Positions 25,743 through 32,714 of a DNA stretch of 64,000 nucleotides are shown here, one piece after another (position 1 is the stretch's first letter; each line of letters starts with the position of its first letter). This DNA is from Chryseobacterium sp. G0186 (lineage in GTDB: Bacteria; Bacteroidota; Bacteroidia; Flavobacteriales; Weeksellaceae). Location of the stretch: the NCBI RefSeq assembly GCF_003815675.1, contig NZ_CP033918.1:372001-436000 (forward strand), given 5' to 3'. Both the position numbers and the translations under genes were made by a program. The notes beneath the pieces are model-generated. The model did no database searches, was not told where the DNA came from, and worked only from the letters and a program-made list of their open reading frames with translations.

Positions 25743-25754
25743 ATGTTTATTCAT

Positions 25755-25762
25755 TATTTTTG
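25755..25762 (+). promoter_or_regulatory. -7 box for the lolD operon
   Basis: TATTTTTG ends four bases before the lolD ATG, so the transcript is predicted to be leaderless. Confidence 0.55.
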
Positions 25763-25766
25763 ATGC

Positions 25767-26435
25767 ATGATTAAAGCAAGAAATATCCATAAATCTTATG
25801 GAAATTTAGAAGTACTGAAAGGTGTTGATATTCATATCAAGGTAGGAGAGGTTGTTTCTATTGTAGGGGAATCTGGTGCAGGTAAATCCACATTGCTGCA
25901 GATTTTAGGAACCTTGGATCATCCGACACAATCCAATAAATATGATACTGAAATTGAAATTGCTGGGGAGTCATTTATTAATATGAATGATAAACAGTTA
26001 TCCAAATTCAGAAATCAGAATATTGGTTTTGTATTTCAGTTTCATCAGCTTCTTCCGGAGTTTACAGCCTTGGAAAATGTTTTACTTCCGACAAGAATTG
26101 CGGGAGCTAATGAAAGAGAAGCTATGGAAAAAGCATATGCTTTATTTGAAGATCTGAAAATTGAACAGAGACTCAATCATAAACCTAATCAGCTTTCAGG
26201 TGGAGAAGCACAAAGGGTAGCTGTAGCCAGAGCTTTAATCAATTCACCTAAAATTATCTTTGCTGACGAGCCGACAGGAAACCTGGATTCAAAAAATGCG
26301 GATGACCTACACAGATTGTTCTTTGATTTAAGGGATAAGTATAATCAGACCTTTGTGATTGTAACCCATAATCCAAATCTCGCTGAAATTACAGACCGCA
26401 AACTCGTTATGAAAGATGGAATGATTATAGAATAG
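25767..26435 (+). CDS. lolD: ABC transporter ATP-binding protein, LolD-like
   Basis: The 222-residue ATPase has Walker [10 protein letters not shown] (about residues 35-43), Q-loop [16 protein letters not shown], signature [15 protein letters not shown] (about 140-154), Walker [14 protein letters not shown] and H-loop VIVTHN. The [18 protein letters not shown] stretch matches the LolD/MacB subfamily, which drives lipoprotein release or peptide/drug efflux from the inner membrane. Its permease is not adjacent, as is common for LolD in this phylum, so the assignment to lipoprotein transport is an inference. Confidence 0.88.
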   Translation: MIKARNIHKSYGNLEVLKGVDIHIKVGEVVSIVGESGAGKSTLLQILGTLDHPTQSNKYDTEIEIAGESFINMNDKQLSKFRNQNIGFVFQFHQLLPEFTALENVLLPTRIAGANEREAMEKAYALFEDLKIEQRLNHKPNQLSGGEAQRVAVARALINSPKIIFADEPTGNLDSKNADDLHRLFFDLRDKYNQTFVIVTHNPNLAEITDRKLVMKDGMIIE

Positions 26436-26449
26436 CCGCATTTATACAG

Positions 26450-27028
26450 ATGATGAAACACTTTATTGTTCTTTTACTATTTTTAATTTCCTGTTCAAAA
26501 ATTGAATCACAGCAGGCAAAGGTTGTTGATGTACCTCAATCAAAAATTTCGGAGATTAAAAACTATATTAAGAATAAAGATTATAACCAGGAGTTGGCAG
26601 TCTTTATTAATTTCAAAATATCATCTGGAAAATACCGCTATTTTATCTATGATCTGAAGAATGATAAAATTATCCAAAGGGCTATTGTTTCTCATGGTTC
26701 AGGATCTGTAATTCCTCAATCAAATGCTTTACAGTTCAGCAATATTGAGGGTTCATATCAGTCATCCTTGGGAAAATATTCAATTGGAGAAAGTTATGTA
26801 GGACAATTTGGAAAGGCCTATCGTTTAAAAGGATTGGATGATACCAACAGCAATGCAATGAAGAGAGCGATTGTACTTCATTCTTTTGGATGTGTTCCTG
26901 ACGTAGAGTCTCAAAATCCCGCATGCTTAAGCTTAGGATGCCCAATGCTTTCAGTAAATGCTTTTAAGGAAACAGCAAAATATATTGACAAGTCTAAGCT
27001 GCCTATTATTTTATATACATTCTATTAA
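26450..27028 (+). CDS. Murein L,D-transpeptidase catalytic domain (YkuD_2-type) lipoprotein
   Basis: The 192-residue protein begins with a lipoprotein signal sequence (LLLFLISCSK; the cysteine follows LIS). The catalytic domain (about residues 45-190) has FINFKISSGKYRYFIYDLKN and HSFGCVPDVE...SLGCPMLS, in which the second cysteine sits in the GCP motif expected of the L,D-transpeptidase nucleophile. These enzymes cross-link peptidoglycan or attach proteins to it in the periplasm. It lies 14 bp after lolD and is co-transcribed. Confidence 0.85.
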   Translation: MMKHFIVLLLFLISCSKIESQQAKVVDVPQSKISEIKNYIKNKDYNQELAVFINFKISSGKYRYFIYDLKNDKIIQRAIVSHGSGSVIPQSNALQFSNIEGSYQSSLGKYSIGESYVGQFGKAYRLKGLDDTNSNAMKRAIVLHSFGCVPDVESQNPACLSLGCPMLSVNAFKETAKYIDKSKLPIILYTFY

Positions 27029-27044
27029 CCTATAATTTGTTTCC

Positions 27045-27722
27045 ATGTCCATAAAATTTCTTGCTGAAGACGACAGACCCCGTGAAAAATTCTTGCAGAA
27101 AGGTAAGAGTTCACTTTCAGATTCTGAGCTGTTGGCTATTATTATGGGAAGCGGAAATAAAGAAGATAGCGTTATAGAACTTGCCAAAAAGATTTTGGCT
27201 TCTGTAAATAATAACTGGCACCAACTAAGCCTGCTTTCCGTTAAAGATTTAATGAAATTTAAGGGAATAGGAGAAGCAAAGGCAATTTCTATCATTACCG
27301 CACTGGAAATAGGAAGAAGAAGAGCAGGACAGGAAATTCCGGAAAGATCAATCATTGGAAATAGCCATGATGCTTATTCTATTCTTAAAAATCAATTATC
27401 AGATTTAAGGACAGAAGAGTTTTGGGCTGTTTTTCTGAATAACGGAAACAAGGTGATTCATATTTCGCAGTTAACTCAAGGTGGAATAAGCCAATCTATT
27501 GTGGATGTAAGAGTGCTTTTCAAGATCGCTTTGGAGCATTTTTCAACAGGAGTTATCATTGCACATAATCATCCTTCAGGAAACTTAAAGCCAAGCCAGG
27601 AAGATATACATATTACACAAAAAATAAAGGAAGCAGGAAAGGTATTAAGCATTCAGCTTTTGGACCATATTATCATTACACAGGATTCTTATTTTAGCTT
27701 TTCGGACGAGGGATTATTATGA
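27045..27722 (+). CDS. radC: RadC/JAB-type DNA repair family protein
   Basis: The 225-residue protein has an N-terminal helix-hairpin-helix region (LLSVKDLMKFKGIGEAKAIS, about residues 65-84) and a C-terminal JAB1/MPN-like metalloprotease domain (about 105-225) with the metal motif HNHPSGNLKPSQEDI and an upstream ExxxV-type glutamate in EEFWAVFLNN. Despite the name, a repair role is unproved; members of the family act on DNA or proteins and are often near mobile DNA. It overlaps the following gene by four bases (ATGA). Confidence 0.93.
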   Translation: MSIKFLAEDDRPREKFLQKGKSSLSDSELLAIIMGSGNKEDSVIELAKKILASVNNNWHQLSLLSVKDLMKFKGIGEAKAISIITALEIGRRRAGQEIPERSIIGNSHDAYSILKNQLSDLRTEEFWAVFLNNGNKVIHISQLTQGGISQSIVDVRVLFKIALEHFSTGVIIAHNHPSGNLKPSQEDIHITQKIKEAGKVLSIQLLDHIIITQDSYFSFSDEGLL

Positions 27723-28633
27723 TTAAGAGATTGAAATACCATGAAATTGATTTTGTAAAATATCAAAAGGCTCTATCTGAGGCATCTCAGCTTTCGGATT
27801 TTGCACAACAAGATTTTTTAAATATTGTTTCAGGTAAAAATTGGGGACTTTTGGTTTATAAGGATTATGAGGCTGTAATGCCTATTGCGTGGTCCAGTAA
27901 CTTTGGAATTAAAATTATCCAGATGCCGGCACTCTGTCATCAGCTGGGGATTTTTTCAAAAATAGATAACCCTGAAGTCAATCTGCTGTTCTTTGAATTT
28001 CTCAAAAAGAATTTTGCTGTTGCCTACTATGCTTTTAATAAGGATAATGCATTTCCTGTTGATATTCAAAAGAAAAAATCATATGTCATTCCTAGAAATA
28101 GTTACGAAGAGGTTAAGAAAAAATATCATATCCATAGACGTAGAAATGTAAGACATACTGAGGATATTCAAGCAAACACTGAATTTAATAATAAGATAGG
28201 TTCGGATCAATGTATTGAAGAATTTTTTCTTGAAAATGTAAGGGGAATAGATAAAATGTCTCTTAAAAAAGTGTATTGGAATACCCTTATGAAACTGAAA
28301 GAAGCCGGGGTTATGGACCTATTCATCGTAAAATATAAAGGAGATCTTAAGTCATTTGTTGCCATATATGAAGGGGGACAAGCAGACTACCTTAGCCTGT
28401 TTATCAATGCTTCCCAACTTGAAAATAAAAACTTACCTTCCATCGCGATAGATTATCAGCTTCAAAAATGCATTGAATCTAAGAATTTTGACTTTATGGG
28501 AAGTAATGTTCCTAGTGTAGCTTCCTTTAATGAAAGATTTGGGGCAGATGAATACTTTTTTTCCATCTTACACCATCAGAAACTGAATATTATCAGTAAA
28601 ATAATTAAGCTGGTCTTTACGAAAAACAGGTAA
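27719..28633 (+). CDS. FemAB/GNAT-like acyltransferase family protein
   Basis: The 304-residue protein has a two-lobed GNAT-like layout: an N-terminal half with GLLVYKDYEAVMPIAW (about residues 43-58) and a C-terminal half with FIVKYKGDLKSFVAIYEGG (about 201-219), LFINASQLENKNLPSIAIDY and DFMGSNVPSVASFNERFGA. This is the pattern of Acetyltransf_6/FemAB-related proteins. The substrate is unknown; a peptidoglycan or envelope role is possible given the L,D-transpeptidase neighbour. The start overlaps radC by four bases. Confidence 0.7.
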   Translation: MIKRLKYHEIDFVKYQKALSEASQLSDFAQQDFLNIVSGKNWGLLVYKDYEAVMPIAWSSNFGIKIIQMPALCHQLGIFSKIDNPEVNLLFFEFLKKNFAVAYYAFNKDNAFPVDIQKKKSYVIPRNSYEEVKKKYHIHRRRNVRHTEDIQANTEFNNKIGSDQCIEEFFLENVRGIDKMSLKKVYWNTLMKLKEAGVMDLFIVKYKGDLKSFVAIYEGGQADYLSLFINASQLENKNLPSIAIDYQLQKCIESKNFDFMGSNVPSVASFNERFGADEYFFSILHHQKLNIISKIIKLVFTKNR

Positions 28634-28654
28634 CTTTATAGAAAATAATTAATC

Positions 28655-29587
28655 ATGCTAAAATTTGTCAGAAATTATAAGCTTCCCTATATCATTTACA
28701 ATTTTTTTCATAAAGATAAACTGAAACATAATATTCCACTATATAAAAAATATGGTGTAAAAAAGAGCTATTATTCACCTATTTCAAGCTCAGATTTTGC
28801 CCATCTTCCGAAAACGGAAAGAACCATTAATCAAAATAGATTGTCATCCACTTCTTTTTTTGGAAGCCTGTCAGAGGAAAATAAGAACAGTGCTCTTCAG
28901 TATGATGATAACGGATATATGATCCTGAAAAATTTTTTAAGCCCGGAAACTGCTGAAAAAATCAATGTTGAGATTGAAAAATTAATGAAAGATGGTACCC
29001 TGAAGTTTCGATATGGAGGAAAGCTGATGTTTGCCATTCACCATTCCGAGATCATTAAAAGTATTGGAAACGATAAGGATTTGCTGGAATTTCTGTCTGT
29101 TTTATTGGACGGTAAAGCTAAGCTGTTTCAGAGTATAAACTTCATCAACGGGAGCCAGCAGAAGACCCATTCAGACAGTATTCATATGACCACATACCCA
29201 TTGGGAGGTCTTTTGGGAGTATGGATCGCACTGGAGGATGTAGATGAAAATAATGGAGCACTACATTATATTCCGGGCAGTCATAAGCTTCCTTATTTCC
29301 TGAATTCCGATTATGATAACGAGGGAAATGCTTTAAGAATCGGGAAGAAAAGCTATAAAGCTTATGAAGAGTTTCTTGAAAATAAAGTAAAAGAACTGGG
29401 ATTGAAAAAAGAAATTTTCAAAGCTAAAAAAGGAGACTTATTGATCTGGCATGCCAATATTCTTCATGGAGGAGAACCTCATACAGATAAAAACAGAACC
29501 CGAAAAAGCCTTGTATATCACTTTTTTGATGAAAACAGTGTTTGCTATCATGAAGTTACGCAAAGACCTGCGTTATTTGAACTATAA
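28655..29587 (+). CDS. Phytanoyl-CoA dioxygenase (PhyH)-family oxygenase
   Basis: The 310-residue protein is a 2-oxoglutarate/Fe(II) oxygenase. The iron ligands are the H-x-D of QKTHSDSIHM (about residues 170-175) and the distal histidine of LHGGEPHT (about 270-277); the 2-oxoglutarate arginine may be in RTRKSLVYHF. ENNGALHYIPGSHKLPYF is the typical core of PhyH proteins. Family members hydroxylate CoA esters or small molecules; the substrate here is unknown. It lies 21 bp after the FemAB-like gene. Confidence 0.85.
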   Translation: MLKFVRNYKLPYIIYNFFHKDKLKHNIPLYKKYGVKKSYYSPISSSDFAHLPKTERTINQNRLSSTSFFGSLSEENKNSALQYDDNGYMILKNFLSPETAEKINVEIEKLMKDGTLKFRYGGKLMFAIHHSEIIKSIGNDKDLLEFLSVLLDGKAKLFQSINFINGSQQKTHSDSIHMTTYPLGGLLGVWIALEDVDENNGALHYIPGSHKLPYFLNSDYDNEGNALRIGKKSYKAYEEFLENKVKELGLKKEIFKAKKGDLLIWHANILHGGEPHTDKNRTRKSLVYHFFDENSVCYHEVTQRPALFEL

Positions 29588-29603
29588 TATCAGAAAATAT
29601 TAG

Positions 29604-29611
29604 TAATTTTG
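29604..29611 (+). promoter_or_regulatory. -7 box before the unknown membrane protein
   Basis: TAATTTTG matches TAnnTTTG and lies 12 bp before the ATG at 29624. It also argues against the in-frame TTG at 29609 as a start. Confidence 0.5.
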
Positions 29612-29623
29612 CATCCTAAAATT

Positions 29624-30136
29624 ATGGGGAGTTTTTCAGGATATCTACCGTATGCATTTGCATTGATTATTGCAATTCCTTTTCTGGTTTTGCTTAGACA
29701 ATTTGTACACTCGTACATTACTCTTAAAAATCAGGAAATCAAGTTGCTCACTGTGAAGTCAAATTCAGAGAACAAGGCCCATTCCTATGAGAGAATGACT
29801 CTGTTTTTAGACAGGATAAAACCATCCAATCTTATTCAGAGGTTTGATAGAGGATTGGCAGTTCATGAATTTATTTTCCTTACAGAAAAGACAATCAACG
29901 AAGAGTTTGAGTATAATTCTTCACAACAACTGTATCTTACAAAGCATTCATGGAAGAATATTGTAGATTGCAAAAATGCAATTATAGAATTGCTCCATAA
30001 AACATACGACGGATTGAAAGGAGAAGTCGAACTGGATGAGTTTAAAACCCTTTTCATCATGAATTATATGGAAAGTGATGACTACATTGCGATAACCATA
30101 GAGGATTTAAGAAAAGAAATTTTAATAATAACTTAA
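29624..30136 (+). CDS. Unknown protein with one N-terminal membrane helix
   Basis: The ATG at 29624 is chosen because an earlier TTG (29609) lies inside the -7 box. The 170-residue protein has one hydrophobic segment (GYLPYAFALIIAIPFLVLL, about residues 5-23) and a soluble cytoplasmic domain of mixed helix and strand (FLDRIKPSNLIQRFDRGLAV, FIFLTEKTINEEFEYNSSQQ). I do not recognise a named family with certainty. It lies immediately upstream of ppa, a position that seems conserved for it in related genomes as far as I recall. Confidence 0.7.
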   Translation: MGSFSGYLPYAFALIIAIPFLVLLRQFVHSYITLKNQEIKLLTVKSNSENKAHSYERMTLFLDRIKPSNLIQRFDRGLAVHEFIFLTEKTINEEFEYNSSQQLYLTKHSWKNIVDCKNAIIELLHKTYDGLKGEVELDEFKTLFIMNYMESDDYIAITIEDLRKEILIIT

Positions 30137-30153
30137 AAAATAAGAGATAAATA

Positions 30154-30765
30154 ATGATTCCAAATTTTAAAGCACATCCATGGCACGGAATTTCTGCAGG
30201 AGAAGATGCGCCAAATGTTGTAAATGTATTTGTGGAAATTGTTCCTTCAGATACTATTAAATATGAAGTAGATAAAGAAACAGGATATTTAAAGGTAGAC
30301 AGGCCGCAGAAATTCTCTAACATTATTCCTGCTTTATATGGTTTTGTTCCAAGAACATACTGTGATAAGGAAGTGATGAGACTTGCTGTAGAAGCAGGAG
30401 CTACTGATGTGACAATGGGAGATCATGACCCTCTTGATATTTGTGTTTTAAGTTCTCACAATATCCATGCAGGAGGTTTATTGATGGAAGCTATTCCAAT
30501 CGGTGGTTTCAAAATGATTGATGGTGGTGAAGCTGATGATAAAATTGTAGCAGTAATGATCAACGACCATGCTTTCGGACACTTCAGAGATATTGCTGAA
30601 TTACCTGAAGCAGAAGTTAGAAGATTAATGCACTACTTCTTAACGTATAAGAACTTACCGGATGAGCCTGCAAAATGCAGAATTCAGGAAGTTTACGGTG
30701 CTGAACACGCAAGAAAAGTGATTAAAGCTTCTCAAACAGATTACGCAGATAAGTTCGGAGGATAA
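30154..30765 (+). CDS. ppa: Family I inorganic pyrophosphatase (soluble)
   Basis: The 203-residue protein has the family I active-site signature GDHDPLDICVL (about residues 89-99) with the three aspartates of the catalytic metal site, and a second acidic stretch near DDKIVAVMIND. It hydrolyses cytosolic pyrophosphate from biosynthesis to phosphate. It lies 18 bp after the unknown membrane protein. A membrane pyrophosphatase gene follows less than 2 kb away. Length is normal for family I of Bacteroidota. Confidence 0.93.
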   Translation: MIPNFKAHPWHGISAGEDAPNVVNVFVEIVPSDTIKYEVDKETGYLKVDRPQKFSNIIPALYGFVPRTYCDKEVMRLAVEAGATDVTMGDHDPLDICVLSSHNIHAGGLLMEAIPIGGFKMIDGGEADDKIVAVMINDHAFGHFRDIAELPEAEVRRLMHYFLTYKNLPDEPAKCRIQEVYGAEHARKVIKASQTDYADKFGG

Positions 30766-30791
30766 AATTTCTTCGATACATTATAACATAT

Positions 30792-30822
30792 AAAAGCCAG
30801 ATGAATTTTCGTCTGGCTTTTT
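30792..30822 (+). terminator. Terminator after ppa
   Basis: AAAAGCCAGATGAA and TTCGTCTGGCTTTT pair around two T residues with one wobble, followed by T residues. Confidence 0.92.
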
Positions 30823-30856
30823 ATTTGATGAATTCCGATAGACAATAAACTGATAT

Positions 30857-32578
30857 TTAATTTCTTTTGTATACCGTATTTCCTTCTTTTATGGTTTCCA
30901 AAACAGTGATACTTCTGATTTTTTCAGGATCAATTGTTAATGGGTTTTGATCAAGTATAACAAAATCTGCCAATTTTCCGGCTTTAATAGATCCCTTTCT
31001 GTTTTCTTCCTGTAACTGATAAGCAGCATTGATGGTAATGGCCTTTAATGCCTGAAGAGGGGTGATTCTTTCATTAGTTCCCAGGATTCTTCCTGAACGT
31101 GTCTTTCTATTCACTGCTGCATATACTGCCGTAATCAGATCAGGTGGAGTTACGGGAGAATCATGGTGAATTGTAAAAGTAATTCCGGCCTTCAATGCTG
31201 AATTGGCAGGGCTTATAAAAGAAGCCCGTTCAGGACCAAAAACACTTGAATAATGCCAGTCACCCCATAAATAAGTATGGGTAGAGAAATAAGATGGAAT
31301 GACTCCCAATTCCTTTATCTTTTGAATGTGATCAGGACGGCTGTTTTGTACATGTATCAATGTGGCACGCAATTCCGGTTTGTATATATTTTCTTCCTTT
31401 AATCGTTGAATAACCCGTATTGCCTGATCTATTGCAGCATCACCGTTCACATGTAGCTGTGCGGTAATATGATTTTGAAACAGCGTTTTCAGATCTGCAT
31501 ACAATGTTTCATCCGTAAAAATTGGAAATCCTTTATAGTCTTTGGACTGCCCCTCCGGTGGAACTACATAAGGCTGGGTGAGCCATGCTGTTTTACCCTG
31601 TGGAGATCCGTCATCTGAAAACTTGAATCCTGCTAATTTCAGATGATTTTCATACTGCATATACTTTGGCTTGAAACTATTAAAATCATTTTTAAAATAT
31701 TCGTAATCCGGGAAATACACAACATCTGCTTTGAAAAGATTTTGAGCTGCTGCATTTTGCAAAAGGGCCACACTTTCTCCCATGGTTCTTCCATCACAAA
31801 TAGTGGTCTGGCCATAACTCAGCCATTCTTCCTGTGCTTTCATCAGATTCTGCATGGCTTGTGCCTGGGTATCTTTTCCTTTATTCATTTTTTCGGTTAA
31901 TGTAAGCAATGCCTGGAAGCTCGCATTTTCTTCCAGTTTCCCGTTTAATTTCCCTGTTTTTTTATCTCTTCCCAAATGACCGCCTACAGGGTCTTTTGTT
32001 GATTCAGATATTCCCAGGTATTTCAGCATGGCACTGTTAGCGACACTGGCATGACCGGAAGCATGAATAACAATGATTGGGTTAGTCTTGCTGATAGCAT
32101 CCAGTTCTGCTCTTGTAGGGTGGCGGTGCTCCGTCATGATGGCATCATCATATCCATTTCCGATAATAGGTTGCTTATCAGTTATTTTCTTTTCTATAAT
32201 ATAATTTTTAATGGTGTTCTGTAAATCTTTAATAGAATTTACGGTACCATAAGGATTGGGAGAAAGATCTACAGCATCCATAGTTCCTGCTCTTGAAGTC
32301 AGATGTCCGTGAACATCTATAAAACCTGGAAGGAGGGTTTTCCCATTAAGATCAATCAATTTTGTTGCTGGTGCTGAATAACGATCAGCATCTGATTTTG
32401 TTCCTGCAAAAAGAATTTTTCCATTTTTTATGGCGACAGCTTCAATGTTGGGAGAAAGATCTTCCATCGTTAAAATTGATCCTCCAAAATAAATAATATC
32501 GGCTTTCTCCTGTGGAGCTCTGTTCTGGCAACTGCCCATACTGATTGTAAAAAAAAGTAGGTAAAGTAAGTTTCTCAT
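30857..32578 (-). CDS. Lipoprotein amidohydrolase (YtcJ-like)
   Basis: The 573-residue protein has a lipoprotein signal sequence (LLYLLFFTISMGSC). The amidohydrolase fold includes the metal motif GFIDVHGH (about residues 86-93), distal LHVNGDAAIDQ, HVQN and the closing ADFVILDQNP. This matches the Amidohydro_3/YtcJ group, which hydrolyses amides of small molecules, with an outer- or inner-membrane-attached location. The substrate is unknown. A -7 box TAGATTTG lies at 32608-32615 on the minus strand. Confidence 0.9.
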   Translation of the reverse strand: MRNLLYLLFFTISMGSCQNRAPQEKADIIYFGGSILTMEDLSPNIEAVAIKNGKILFAGTKSDADRYSAPATKLIDLNGKTLLPGFIDVHGHLTSRAGTMDAVDLSPNPYGTVNSIKDLQNTIKNYIIEKKITDKQPIIGNGYDDAIMTEHRHPTRAELDAISKTNPIIVIHASGHASVANSAMLKYLGISESTKDPVGGHLGRDKKTGKLNGKLEENASFQALLTLTEKMNKGKDTQAQAMQNLMKAQEEWLSYGQTTICDGRTMGESVALLQNAAAQNLFKADVVYFPDYEYFKNDFNSFKPKYMQYENHLKLAGFKFSDDGSPQGKTAWLTQPYVVPPEGQSKDYKGFPIFTDETLYADLKTLFQNHITAQLHVNGDAAIDQAIRVIQRLKEENIYKPELRATLIHVQNSRPDHIQKIKELGVIPSYFSTHTYLWGDWHYSSVFGPERASFISPANSALKAGITFTIHHDSPVTPPDLITAVYAAVNRKTRSGRILGTNERITPLQALKAITINAAYQLQEENRKGSIKAGKLADFVILDQNPLTIDPEKIRSITVLETIKEGNTVYKRN

Positions 32579-32607
32579 GGTTATTTAATTCATTTAATGG
32601 TGATAAA

Positions 32608-32615
32608 CAAATCTA
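32608..32615 (-). promoter_or_regulatory. -7 box for the amidohydrolase gene
   Basis: TAGATTTG on the minus strand, about 30 bp upstream of the ATG. Confidence 0.45.
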
Positions 32616-32714
32616 CGAAATAATGCATTATTATAGTTTGATCTTATAAAGTGTTTGTAATTTTATTATATTTATAAAACTAATTACAATTTTTTAATAT
32701 AAAAATAATAAACT

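Noticed and set aside
29609..29623. TTG start for the unknown membrane protein
   Set aside because: The TTG lies within a TAATTTTG -7 box; the ATG at 29624 is more likely.
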